In this document: piece by piece, positions 1 to 7,173 of the stretch
Layout: every line of letters begins with the position of its first letter
Position numbering within the stretch: the first letter of the stretch is position 1
From: Micromonosporaceae bacterium
Lineage (GTDB): Bacteria > Actinomycetota > Actinomycetes > Mycobacteriales > Micromonosporaceae
Length of the DNA stretch: 8,474 nt
Direction: 5' to 3'
Assembly: GCA_017354595.1 (NCBI GenBank)
Contig: JAFMQQ010000106.1
Coordinates: 1 to 8,474 of the forward strand
Made by a program: the position numbers and the translations under genes
Notes under the pieces: model-generated
The model's database searches: none
The model's input: only the letters and a program-made list of their open reading frames with translations
Told to the model about the DNA's origin: nothing

Positions 1-81
1 GGCCACCCGGCCGCGGCGGCGCTGATCTCGGCCGCCGCGCCGGTCGGGCAGCGGCTGGCCCGGAGGGTGGCGCCGACATGA
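1..81 (+). CDS. C-terminal end of upstream gene (possibly UbiA/EboC-type prenyltransferase)
   Basis: Frame 1 is open from the window edge to a TGA at 79-81 and gives 26 residues, Ala-rich and ending in a basic tail (QRLARRVAPT). The stop overlaps the next ATG as ATGA, the same coupling seen at the junctions downstream, so this belongs to the same operon. In actinobacterial ebo-type clusters, as I recall them, the gene before the TIM-barrel gene is a UbiA-family prenyltransferase (SCO3242-like). An Ala-rich helix followed by arginines would suit the last membrane helix of such a protein. That identity rests on gene order, not on a motif: the visible stretch is too short to assign. The coding call is good; the product is tentative. 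Confidence 0.6.
   Translation, partial: GHPAAAALISAAAPVGQRLARRVAPT
62..66 (+). promoter_or_regulatory. Ribosome binding site for the TIM-barrel gene
   Basis: GGAGG lies inside the end of the upstream coding region, 11 bases before the ATG at 78. The spacing is slightly long but usable, and the ATGA overlap adds translational coupling. This supports 78 as the start. Confidence 0.55.
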
Positions 82-950
82 CGCTGCGATTCGGGTACGG
101 CACCAACGGCTTCGCCAACCACCGGCTGACCGATGCGCTGGCGGTGATCGCCGACCTCGGGTACGCCGGCGTGGCGCTGACCCCGGACCACCAGCACCTG
201 GACCCGTACGCGCCGGACCTGCCCGGCCGGGTGGCCGCGGTGGCCGGTCGGCTCGACCAGCTGGGGCTCGGCGTGGTGGTCGAGACCGGCGCCCGCTACC
301 TGCTCGACCCGTGGCAGAAGCACGCACCTACGTTGCTCGCCGAGGACCCGGCGATGCGGCTGGACTTCCTGGCCCGCGCCATCGGGATCGGCGCGGACCT
401 GGGTGCCGAGGCGGTCTCCTGCTGGGCCGGGGTACCGCCGGCCGGGCTGGACCGGCGGGTCGCGTGGGACCGGCTGGCGGCCGGCTGTGCCAAGGTGCTC
501 GCGATCGCAGAGCGCGCCGGTGTCCCGATCGGCTTCGAACCGGAACCGGGCATGCTGGTGCAGACCATCGCCGACTGGTACCGGCTGCATGAGGCGCTCG
601 GCGCACCGCCAGCCTTCGGCCTCACCCTCGACATTGGACACTGCCGGTGCGTGGAGCCGGTACCGGTGCCGGAGTGCGTGGCGACCGGCGCGCAGCACCT
701 GGTCAATGTGCAGATCGATGACATGCGCCAGGGAGTGCATGAGCACCTGGAGTTCGGCGCCGGCGAGGTCGACTTCCCGCCGGTGCTGCGCGCGCTCGCG
801 GACGCGGGCTACCGGGGACTGGTGGCGGTGGAACTGCCGCGCCACTCGCACGCGGCACCGACCGTCGCCGCCCGGTCGCTCGCCTTCCTGCGCGCCGCGG
901 AGGAAGCGGCCGCCACTGCGGCCACCGGTACGACCGCGGGAGGTCGGTGA
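78..950 (+). CDS. Xylose isomerase-like TIM-barrel protein (sugar phosphate isomerase/epimerase family) of the ebo cluster
   Basis: The 290-residue protein has the AP-endonuclease-2/xylose-isomerase-like barrel fold, whose members bind divalent metals and isomerise, epimerise or eliminate on sugars and cyclitols. Visible landmarks are GYGTNGF at residues 6-12 (first strand), FEPEPG at 153-158 with E154/E156, LDIGH at 184-188 with D185 and H188, VQIDD at 211-215, HEHLEFGAGEVDF at 221-233, and VAVELPRHSH at 249-258 with E252. These Glu, Asp and His residues sit where the family places its metal ligands. There is no signal peptide or membrane segment, so it is cytoplasmic. The last ~15 residues are an Ala/Thr tail. 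It is linked by ATGA upstream and TGATG downstream. It resembles EboE (GYxTN, EPEPG, LDxxH, VQI), so the two may share ancestry or substrate. Substrate unknown. Confidence 0.9.
   Translation: MTLRFGYGTNGFANHRLTDALAVIADLGYAGVALTPDHQHLDPYAPDLPGRVAAVAGRLDQLGLGVVVETGARYLLDPWQKHAPTLLAEDPAMRLDFLARAIGIGADLGAEAVSCWAGVPPAGLDRRVAWDRLAAGCAKVLAIAERAGVPIGFEPEPGMLVQTIADWYRLHEALGAPPAFGLTLDIGHCRCVEPVPVPECVATGAQHLVNVQIDDMRQGVHEHLEFGAGEVDFPPVLRALADAGYRGLVAVELPRHSHAAPTVAARSLAFLRAAEEAAATAATGTTAGGR
938..943 (+). promoter_or_regulatory. Ribosome binding site deciding the eboA start
   Basis: GGGAGG ends 6 bases before the ATG at 950 but only 3 bases before the in-frame GTG at 947. The spacing favours 950, whose A is also the last base of the upstream TGA (TGATG). 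Further in-frame ATGs at 959, 965 and 968 are less well spaced. Confidence 0.55.
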
Positions 951-1642
951 TGACCACGATGACCATGATGACTACCGGAGAACTGCGGGCGGCCCTGGGC
1001 AGCGTCGCCGACCCGGCCTGGCTCGCCGCTGCGCAGGCCGGGGTCGCCGCCGAAGCCAACAGCATCGTCGAGGTGTTTCCCGCGGTCGGCCGGCGGTGCG
1101 GCCGGGGCCCGCTGCCCGGCCTGCCCGGGTGGCGTACCGACGACGCAGCCCGGGTGCTGCTGCTGCGTACCCTGCCGGCGGGCGCACCGGACCTGGCGGT
1201 GCTGGTGACCCGGCTGTACCGGGACGGGGACGCGAACGAGAAGCGTGCCGTGCTGCTGGCACTCTCCACTCTGGACCTGCCGGCCGAGGTGCAACGCCCG
1301 CTGCTGCAGGACGCCATCCGTACCAACGACACCAGGCTGATCGCTGCCGCGGTCGGCCCGGCGGCCGCCTGCCTTCCGGCACCGGCCTGGCGTCAGGCCG
1401 TCATCAAGTGCGTCTTCACCGGGGTCGAGCTGCACAACGTCGCCGACCTGGAGACCCGTGCCGACGCCGAGTTGGCCGCCATGCTCGCCGGCCTGGTGCA
1501 CGAACGCCGGGCCGCCGGCCGCACGGTCGCCCCGGACGCGCTGGCCCTGCTGGACCGGCTCACCGCCGCGAAGCCCGCCACGGCAGAACCCACCGCCGCG
1601 ACGCCCACCGCCGCGAAGCCCACCCTGGCGAAGGAGGAGTGA
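950..1642 (+). CDS. eboA: EboA domain-containing protein
   Basis: This 230-residue soluble protein matches the EboA family as I know it. Diagnostic stretches are RDGDANEKRAVLLAL at 91-105, the DAIRTNDTRL segment at 121-130, WRQAVIKCVFTGVEL at 147-161, ADAELAAMLAGLVHERRAAGR at 171-191 and a Pro-Asp-Ala helix after it. The fold looks all-helical. No catalytic residues can be named, and the biochemical role of EboA is not established; the family defines the ebo (metabolite traffic) clusters. No signal peptide is seen. The start at ATG 950 follows a GGGAGG site; GTG 947 would add one residue. The N-terminus is curiously rich in Met and Thr. The last 25 residues are five 5-residue repeats (TAAKP type), probably a flexible tail, and its final codons double as the ribosome site for the next gene. 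TGA overlaps the next ATG by one base. Confidence 0.9.
   Translation: MTTMTMMTTGELRAALGSVADPAWLAAAQAGVAAEANSIVEVFPAVGRRCGRGPLPGLPGWRTDDAARVLLLRTLPAGAPDLAVLVTRLYRDGDANEKRAVLLALSTLDLPAEVQRPLLQDAIRTNDTRLIAAAVGPAAACLPAPAWRQAVIKCVFTGVELHNVADLETRADAELAAMLAGLVHERRAAGRTVAPDALALLDRLTAAKPATAEPTAATPTAAKPTLAKEE
1562..1636 (+). repeat. Five tandem 15-bp repeats in the eboA 3' end
   Basis: Five in-frame units encode TAAKP, ATAEP, TAATP, TAAKP and TLAKE (EboA residues 205-229). Units 1 and 4 are identical in sequence (ACCGCCGCGAAGCCC) and unit 3 differs by one base, while units 2 and 5 are degenerate. Copy number could vary by slippage without breaking the frame. The last unit merges into the AAGGAGG ribosome site of the following gene. 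Confidence 0.8.
1631..1637 (+). promoter_or_regulatory. Ribosome binding site for the TatD-like gene
   Basis: AAGGAGG (extending to AAGGAGGAG) is among the best anti-16S matches in the window. It lies within the last codons of eboA, 4 bases before the ATG at 1642 as counted from the end of AAGGAGG. It fixes 1642 as the start. Confidence 0.7.
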
Positions 1643-2493
1643 TGCGCATCTTCGACCCGCACATTCACATGACCTCGCGCACCACCGACGACTACGAGCG
1701 GATGGCGGCGGCCGGCGTCGTCGCGCTGGTCGAGCCGGCGTTCTGGCTCGGCCAGCCACGTACCAATGTCGGCTCCTTTGTGGACTACTTCGACTCGCTG
1801 GTCGGTTGGGAGCCGTTCCGGGCCAGCCAGTTCGGCATCCGGCACCATTGCACGATCGCGCTGAATCCCAAGGAGGCCAACGATCCGCGCTGCCGTCCGG
1901 TACTCGAGATTCTGCCCCGCTACCTGGCCAAGGACGGTGCCGTCGCGGTCGGCGAGGTGGGGTACGACTCGATGACGCCGGAGGAGGACAGCGCCTTCGC
2001 GTCTCAGCTCGCGCTCGCCGTCGAGCACGACCTGCCGGCGCTGGTACACACACCGCACCGGGACAAGGCGAGCGGTACCCTGCGCAGCCTCGCCGTGGTT
2101 GCCGAGTCCGGGATCGACCCGGGCCGGGTGGTCATCGACCACCTCAACGAGGTCACCGTGGACCTGGTCCGGGACACCGGATGCTGGCTCGGATTCTCGG
2201 TGTACCCGGAGACGAAGATGTCGCCGGAGCGGATGGTGGCTATCCTGCGCCGGTCCGGTCTGGAGCGGGTGCTGGTGAATTCGGCCGCCGACTGGGGTAG
2301 GTCGGACCCGTTGCTGACCCGGGCCACCGGCGACGCGATGCTCGCCGCCGGCTTCAGCGCCGACGATGTCGACCGGGTGCTGTGGCGCAACCCGGTCGCC
2401 TTCTACGGGCAGTCCGGCCGGCTGGACCTCTCCGAGCTCGCCGAGGTAGCCAGCACCCACGCCGGGAACTCGATCCTGCGCGGCGGTTCCTGA
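1642..2493 (+). CDS. eboB: TatD-like metal-dependent hydrolase (EboB type)
   Basis: This 283-residue amidohydrolase-fold protein is close to the usual TatD length. Metal-site landmarks are in the expected order: DPHIH at residues 5-9 (HxH: H7, H9), AVGEVGYD at 102-109 with E105, LVHTPHRD at 134-141 with H136 and H139, VIDHLNE at 164-170 with H167, and NSAADWG at 213-219 with D217 as the probable last-strand Asp. All ligands look present, so it should be an active hydrolase. Classical TatD proteins are nucleases; the ebo-linked members form their own branch and their substrate is unknown, so nuclease activity should not be assumed. No export signal. It starts at an ATG that overlaps the eboA stop and has a strong ribosome site; its stop overlaps the eboE start (TGATG). 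The symbol follows ebo nomenclature from memory. Confidence 0.88.
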   Translation: MRIFDPHIHMTSRTTDDYERMAAAGVVALVEPAFWLGQPRTNVGSFVDYFDSLVGWEPFRASQFGIRHHCTIALNPKEANDPRCRPVLEILPRYLAKDGAVAVGEVGYDSMTPEEDSAFASQLALAVEHDLPALVHTPHRDKASGTLRSLAVVAESGIDPGRVVIDHLNEVTVDLVRDTGCWLGFSVYPETKMSPERMVAILRRSGLERVLVNSAADWGRSDPLLTRATGDAMLAAGFSADDVDRVLWRNPVAFYGQSGRLDLSELAEVASTHAGNSILRGGS

Positions 2494-3674
2494 TGCGCCT
2501 GACCCATCGCGACGGCCGGCTGATCCACCTGGGCTACTGCACCAATGTGCATCCGGCCGAGGATATCCCGGGCATCCTGGCTCAGCTGGACGCGTACGCC
2601 GTGCCGGTGCGGGCGCAGCTGGGCTGCGATCTGCTCGGGCTTGGCCTGTGGCTGTCCGCGGATGTCGCGGCCATGCTCGCCGGCGATCCCGCGCGCACTG
2701 CCCGGCTGCGCCGGGAGCTCACCAGCCGGGGGCTGGAGGTGGTCACCCTCAACGGTTTCCCGTACCGCGCCTTCCAGGCTCCGGTGGTGAAGCACGCCGT
2801 GTACCGTCCAGATTGGACTACCCCGGAGCGGCTGGCGTACACCCTCAACCTGGCCCGGGTCCTCGCCGAGCTACTGCCCGAGGAGGCCGACCGCGGGTCG
2901 GTCTCCACGCTGCCGATCGGCTGGCGGGACGGCTGGGACGCGGACCAGTCGGCGGCGGCGCACCGCAACCTGGATGCGCTGGCCGGCGGACTCGCACAGC
3001 TCGCAACGCATACCGGCCGCACGGTACGGGTCGCCATCGAGCCGGAGCCCGGCTGCCTCGTCGAGTCCACTCAGGACGCGGTGCGGGAGTTGTCCACTGT
3101 GGATACCGAATGGCTCGGCGTCTGCCTGGACCTGGCGCACCTCGCCTGCGCCTGGGAGGAGCCGGCCGAGGCTCTGGCCCGGCTGGAGCGGGCCGCGCTG
3201 CCGGTGGTCAAGGTGCAGATCTCGGCGGCGTTGAGCGTCGAGCACCCGGGCCGGGCCCGGGAGGCGTTGCGCCAGTATGTCGAGCCGCGCTTCCTGCACC
3301 AGACCCGCGGGCCGGACGGGCGGGGTACCGACGACCTGGGCGAGGCGCTGCAGGCCGGGCTGCCGGGACCCTGGCGGGTGCACTACCACGTGCCGCTGCA
3401 CGCGCAGCCGGTACCGCCGCTGCGGGCGACGGTACCGGTCGCGGTGGCGGCACTGGAGGCGTTGCTCGGTGGGCCGGTCGCCAGGTGCGACCACTTCGAG
3501 GTGGAGACGTACACCTGGGATGTGCTGCCCGAAGGACACCGGCCGGGTACCCCGCAGCAGCTGGCCGCCGGTATCGCCGGCGAGCTGGCGTTTGCCCGGG
3601 ACCAGCTGACCACCGTGCTCGGCGGTCGGCTGCCGAAGCGGGCCGCGGGCCGGGAACCGGCGGTGCGGCCGTGA
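2493..3674 (+). CDS. eboE: EboE, xylose isomerase-like TIM-barrel metabolite traffic protein
   Basis: The 393-residue protein shows the EboE signature: LGYCTNVHP at residues 13-21, LNGFPYRAF at 86-94 followed by VYRPDW at 103-108, AIEPEPGC at 181-188 (E183, E185), CLDLAHLAC at 211-219 (D213, H216), VKVQISAAL at 239-247, FLHQTR at 267-272, HYHVPLH at 297-303 and EVETYTWDVLP at 336-346. It is about 100 residues longer than the first TIM-barrel protein, mainly from insertions around residues 250-330. The conserved acids and histidines suggest a metal-dependent isomerase or epimerase-like site, but the reaction is unknown. No signal peptide. The ATG at 2493 shares its A with the previous TGA; no good ribosome site precedes it, so translation probably depends on re-initiation. 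A longer reading of this frame reaches upstream but would run inside eboB and lacks family similarity. GTGA overlap with the next gene. Confidence 0.92.
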   Translation: MRLTHRDGRLIHLGYCTNVHPAEDIPGILAQLDAYAVPVRAQLGCDLLGLGLWLSADVAAMLAGDPARTARLRRELTSRGLEVVTLNGFPYRAFQAPVVKHAVYRPDWTTPERLAYTLNLARVLAELLPEEADRGSVSTLPIGWRDGWDADQSAAAHRNLDALAGGLAQLATHTGRTVRVAIEPEPGCLVESTQDAVRELSTVDTEWLGVCLDLAHLACAWEEPAEALARLERAALPVVKVQISAALSVEHPGRAREALRQYVEPRFLHQTRGPDGRGTDDLGEALQAGLPGPWRVHYHVPLHAQPVPPLRATVPVAVAALEALLGGPVARCDHFEVETYTWDVLPEGHRPGTPQQLAAGIAGELAFARDQLTTVLGGRLPKRAAGREPAVRP

Positions 3675-5062
3675 CAGACCGCCCGGTGCCGCTGGTCGTG
3701 CTCGACGTGGTCGGGCTGACGCCGCGCCTGCTCGAACACATGCCCGCGCTGCGGCGGGTTGCCGCGGCCGGTTTCCAGGCGCCGCTGGAACCGGTACTGC
3801 CCGCGGTCACCTGTTCGGTGCAGGCGAGCATGCTGACCGGTGCGCCGCCCCGCGACCACGGCATCGTCGGCAACGGATGGTACTTCCGGGACCTCGGCGA
3901 GGTGCTGCTCTGGCGGCAACACAACGCACTGGTCGAGGGGGAGAAGGTGTGGCAGGCGGCCCGCCGCCGGTACCCGGATTACACCGTGGCGAACATCTGC
4001 TGGTGGTACGCGATGGGCGCCGACGTCGACTGGACCGTCACCCCCCGACCGGTGTATTACGCCGATGGTCGCAAGGAGCCGGACTGCTACACCGACCCGC
4101 CGGACCTGCACGACGAGTTGACTGCGGCCCTTGGCACCTTCCCGCTGTTCCAGTACTGGGGACCCGGCGCCGGGCTGCCCTCCTCGGCCTGGATCGCCGG
4201 CGCGGCCCAGCTGGTGCTCCAGGCACACCGGCCCGACCTGACCCTGGTGTATCTGCCGCACCTCGACTACGACCTGCAGCGCTACGGCGCCAGCTCACCG
4301 CGGGCGGCGAAGGCCGCCGCCCGCCTGGACGTGGTGCTCGGACCGTTGCTGGAGGCCGCGCAGCGGCGCGGCGCCACCGTGCTGGCCGTCTCCGAATACG
4401 GCATCACCGACGCGCATACTCCGGTGCACGTGAACCGGATGCTGCGCGCCGAAGGCTTTCTCCAGGTGTACACACAGGACGGTATGGAGTACCTGGACCC
4501 GTGGACGTCCCGGGCTTTCGCGGTCGCCGACCACCAGGTCGCCCACGTCTACATCGCCGACCCTTCCGACGTGGTGGCGGTACAGCGGCTGTGCGAGCTG
4601 CTGCCCGGCGTCGCCGAGGTGCTCGACGAGAAAGGCAAGGCGGGGTACGGGCTGGACCATCCGCGCGCCGGTGAACTCGTCCTGGTTGCCGAACAGCCGG
4701 CCTGGTTCACGTACTACTACTGGGATGACGACCAGCGGGCTCCCGACTTCGCCCGCCTGGTCGAGATACACCGCAAGCCGGGATACGACCCGGCGGAACT
4801 CTTCTTCGACCCGGCCGCACCCAACGCGGCGCGGTACCGGGCGGCGGTCGCGCTGGCGCGCAAGAAGCTCGGCCTGCGCTACCTGATGAACGTTGTCGGT
4901 CTGGACGCGGGCGCCCGCGCGGTGCGCGGCTCCCACGGCCGGCTCGGCACCGACCCGGCCGACGGGCCGGTCCTGCTCTGCTCCGCGCCGGAACAGGCGC
5001 GGCAGGGGTACGCCGCGACGGAGGTCAAGGAACTGATCCTCCGGCTCGCCGGTGTGTCATGA
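3671..5062 (+). CDS. eboF: Alkaline phosphatase/nucleotide pyrophosphatase-fold protein (EboF type)
   Basis: This 463-residue protein has the type I phosphodiesterase/nucleotide pyrophosphatase fold. The first strand carries VVLDVVG (residues 9-15, D12), and PAVTCSVQASMLTG at 44-57 holds the nucleophile candidate T47, with GNGW (N68) after it. A DxxxQxxG segment lies at 199-206, SEYG at 241-244 and GLDHPRAGEL at 327-336 (H330). Classical enzymes have DxxxHxxG and SDHG, so three ligand positions are altered here (Q203, E242, Y243). I recall this pattern as typical of the ebo-linked branch, which would mean altered metal use or chemistry rather than decay. It lacks a signal peptide, unlike most alkaline phosphatases, so it should be cytoplasmic. 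The GTG start overlaps the eboE stop. No strong ribosome site is seen, implying coupling. The stop overlaps an ATG at 5059. Symbol assigned from cluster context. Confidence 0.88.
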   Translation: MTDRPVPLVVLDVVGLTPRLLEHMPALRRVAAAGFQAPLEPVLPAVTCSVQASMLTGAPPRDHGIVGNGWYFRDLGEVLLWRQHNALVEGEKVWQAARRRYPDYTVANICWWYAMGADVDWTVTPRPVYYADGRKEPDCYTDPPDLHDELTAALGTFPLFQYWGPGAGLPSSAWIAGAAQLVLQAHRPDLTLVYLPHLDYDLQRYGASSPRAAKAAARLDVVLGPLLEAAQRRGATVLAVSEYGITDAHTPVHVNRMLRAEGFLQVYTQDGMEYLDPWTSRAFAVADHQVAHVYIADPSDVVAVQRLCELLPGVAEVLDEKGKAGYGLDHPRAGELVLVAEQPAWFTYYYWDDDQRAPDFARLVEIHRKPGYDPAELFFDPAAPNAARYRAAVALARKKLGLRYLMNVVGLDAGARAVRGSHGRLGTDPADGPVLLCSAPEQARQGYAATEVKELILRLAGVS

Positions 5063-5096
5063 ACACAGCGCGGCGGGCCGTCCCGCCGGCCGCGCA

Positions 5097-5104
5097 GAGA
5101 GGAG
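5097..5104 (+). promoter_or_regulatory. Ribosome binding site deciding the ThuA gene start
   Basis: GAGAGGAG ends 5 bases before the GTG at 5110. It favours 5110 over the ATG at 5059, which overlaps the eboF stop but has no comparable site in front of it. Confidence 0.7.
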
Positions 5105-5109
5105 TACCA

Positions 5110-7158
5110 GTGCGAAGACTGAGAACGCTCTTCACGCTCACGGCGGTGCTTACGGTCGCCGGGCTGGCCCCGACCCTGCCCGCACAGGCCGCGCCGACAA
5201 GCAGCACGGCCACCGTGAGCCCCGCCTCGCCCACCGGAACCAATGGCTTCTACCGCGACCCGGTGACGGTGACCTTCTCGGCCACCGACGCCACCAACGG
5301 CGTGCAGCGCATCGAGTACCAACTCGGTTCCACGGCGCCGTTCCAGACCGCGGTTTCGGCCAGCGCGCCCTACCCGGCGACGCTGTCCGGCTCGGTGCAG
5401 ATCACCCAGAACGGCACTATCGCCATCGGGTACCGGGCGGTCGGCGGTGACGGCTCGGTGGAGGCGGTACACACGACAACGGTGCGGATCGATACCGTAC
5501 CGCCGGTGGTGAACTGGCCGGTGGTCAATGGCCACATCGGACACACCGCGACGCTGATACCCAACCGGACCGACCCGAGCCCGGGCTCCGGCGGGGTGTT
5601 CCTGTTCAAGATGTTCATCGACGGCAAGGAGGTCACGCCGTTGCCGGTGTCGACCTCGGACCTGGCCGTGGGTGGGCACACCATCGGCGTGGTCGCCAGT
5701 GACTCCGCCGGCAACGCCGCCCGGTACGACCAGACGTTCGTGGTCACCACCTCATTCGGTGACCTCGGTACCTTGCTGTCCCGCTTCGCGGCGGCCGGTA
5801 CGGTGCCGAGTGACCTGGCCGCGAGCCTACAGTCCACTCTGGACCAGGCGAACAGCCTGGCCACCGCTGGCGATGTCCATCAGGCGGTGGCCGCGCTGAA
5901 CCAGTTCGTCGGTGCCGCACAGGACGGCCTGGCGCCGGGCGCGGTACGCGACACTCTGGTGGGCGACGCGCGTTACCTGATCGAACAGGTGACCGGCACC
6001 CTGCCCGCCGAGCCACCGACCGGAACCACGGTCTCGCCGGCGGTCGGCCCGTCACCCATCCCGGTACCGGCGGTGTCGCCATCGACGAACTATCCAGGCG
6101 CCACCTTCCGGGTGCTGTACTTCTCCCTCACCAAGGGCTTCCGGCACGACCACATCCCGGACACGGCGGCCCTGGTGGAGAGATGGGGCCAGCAGTACGG
6201 GTTCAATGTGGACGTCTGGGATCCGCAGCTCGGCTCGGGCTCGATGCCGTCCACCCCGTTCACCTCGGCGGCTGATCTGGCCAAGTACTCCACCATCATC
6301 TTCAGTTCACCGGTGGACGGTACGAACCCGGGTAGCCAACCGCCGGCGGACGCCCTGACCGCAAGCGAGCTGACCGCCTTCCGCGGCTACATCGAAGCCG
6401 GTGGTGGGTACGTCGGCCTGCACGGCGCCGCGGACTCGATGCACAACATCCCGTGGTACCGGGATGTCGTCGGCGCCTGGTTCACCAACCACCCGGGCGG
6501 CCAGAACGGTGAGGGTACCTGCGGCAGCTGCATCAACGTCCAGGTCAACACCGAGGACAGCAGCGCGCCGTTCACCGCGCACCTGCCAAGCACCTGGCTG
6601 ACCATCGACGAGCTGTACAACTTCGACCACAACCCCCGGGCGGAGGTACACACCCTGCTCAGCCTGAACGAGGCGTCGTACCAGCGGAGTCTCAACAGCG
6701 GCAACGCGGCCACCAACCCGTTGACCCTGATGGGTGGCGACCACCCCATTTCGTGGTGCCAGCAGTACGACAACGGTCGCGAGTTCTCACTGATTCTCGG
6801 TCACGACCGGGCACAGTACTACCGCGACTCGTACACCACGATGATCCTCCAGGGCATCCGGTGGACCGCCGGACTGATCGAAGCGAATTGCTCGACCTTC
6901 CGGCAGACCCGGACGCTGGTCGCGACGGCCGCGACCGGTGGAACGTTGACACAGCAGGCGGCCACGTCGGCCGACGCGTTGCTCGCCAGCGCTACCAACA
7001 GCTATCTGGCCCACGACTACAACGCAGCGAAGGCCGACCTGAACCAGGTGATGGCGATCGCGGCCGACCCGTCGTCGGGCGAGGCGGCGACCCGGACGGA
7101 ACTTGGGCGGCAGGCCGACCAGCTCCGTACCTGGATGGACACGCTGAAGCACCAGTAG
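5110..7158 (+). CDS. Secreted ThuA-domain protein with OmpL47-like and FIMAH-like modules
   Basis: From GTG 5110 the product is 682 residues. Residues 1-27 form a classic Sec signal (MRRLR, hydrophobic core, PAQA cleavage site). Next come an OmpL47-like beta domain (about 46-128: FYRDPVTVTFSATD, RIEYQL, GYRAVGGDG, TVRIDTVPP), an Ig-like beta domain (about 130-213, ending ASDSAGN), a helical FIMAH-like module (215-295) and a Pro/Thr linker (about 296-328). The ThuA domain follows (330-590: FSLTKGFRHD, YIEAGGGYVGLHGAAD, ELYNFDHNPR, GGDHPISWCQQYDNGREF, LILGHD), then a C-terminal helical segment (about 612-682). ThuA belongs to the glutamine-amidotransferase-like fold; rhizobial ThuA acts in trehalose breakdown. 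The usual elbow Cys is replaced by H438. C550/C594 probably pair, and a CGSC (471-474) is extra. Starting at ATG 5059 would add 17 residues and weaken the signal peptide. Substrate unknown; probably extracellular carbohydrate. Confidence 0.88.
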   Translation: MRRLRTLFTLTAVLTVAGLAPTLPAQAAPTSSTATVSPASPTGTNGFYRDPVTVTFSATDATNGVQRIEYQLGSTAPFQTAVSASAPYPATLSGSVQITQNGTIAIGYRAVGGDGSVEAVHTTTVRIDTVPPVVNWPVVNGHIGHTATLIPNRTDPSPGSGGVFLFKMFIDGKEVTPLPVSTSDLAVGGHTIGVVASDSAGNAARYDQTFVVTTSFGDLGTLLSRFAAAGTVPSDLAASLQSTLDQANSLATAGDVHQAVAALNQFVGAAQDGLAPGAVRDTLVGDARYLIEQVTGTLPAEPPTGTTVSPAVGPSPIPVPAVSPSTNYPGATFRVLYFSLTKGFRHDHIPDTAALVERWGQQYGFNVDVWDPQLGSGSMPSTPFTSAADLAKYSTIIFSSPVDGTNPGSQPPADALTASELTAFRGYIEAGGGYVGLHGAADSMHNIPWYRDVVGAWFTNHPGGQNGEGTCGSCINVQVNTEDSSAPFTAHLPSTWLTIDELYNFDHNPRAEVHTLLSLNEASYQRSLNSGNAATNPLTLMGGDHPISWCQQYDNGREFSLILGHDRAQYYRDSYTTMILQGIRWTAGLIEANCSTFRQTRTLVATAATGGTLTQQAATSADALLASATNSYLAHDYNAAKADLNQVMAIAADPSSGEAATRTELGRQADQLRTWMDTLKHQ

Positions 7159-7173
7159 CCCGTCAGGGATAGG

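Noticed and set aside
403..1641. Long open frame running through the TIM-barrel and eboA genes ahead of the TatD-like gene
   Set aside because: Arg/Pro/Ser-rich shadow translation typical of GC-rich DNA. Family motifs begin only at ATG 1642, which has a strong ribosome site.
809..2460. Long reverse-strand open frames opposite the ebo genes
   Set aside because: They come from high GC at third codon positions of the + strand genes; no recognisable domains or ribosome sites.
2382..2492. Upstream extension of eboE
   Set aside because: It would lie inside the TatD-like gene, adds Arg-rich residues unlike the family, and the TGATG junction at 2493 gives the conserved N-terminus.
2648..3670. Open frame ahead of eboF, overlapping eboE
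   Set aside because: Gly/Ala/Arg-rich shadow; the first strand of the phosphatase fold starts just after GTG 3671.
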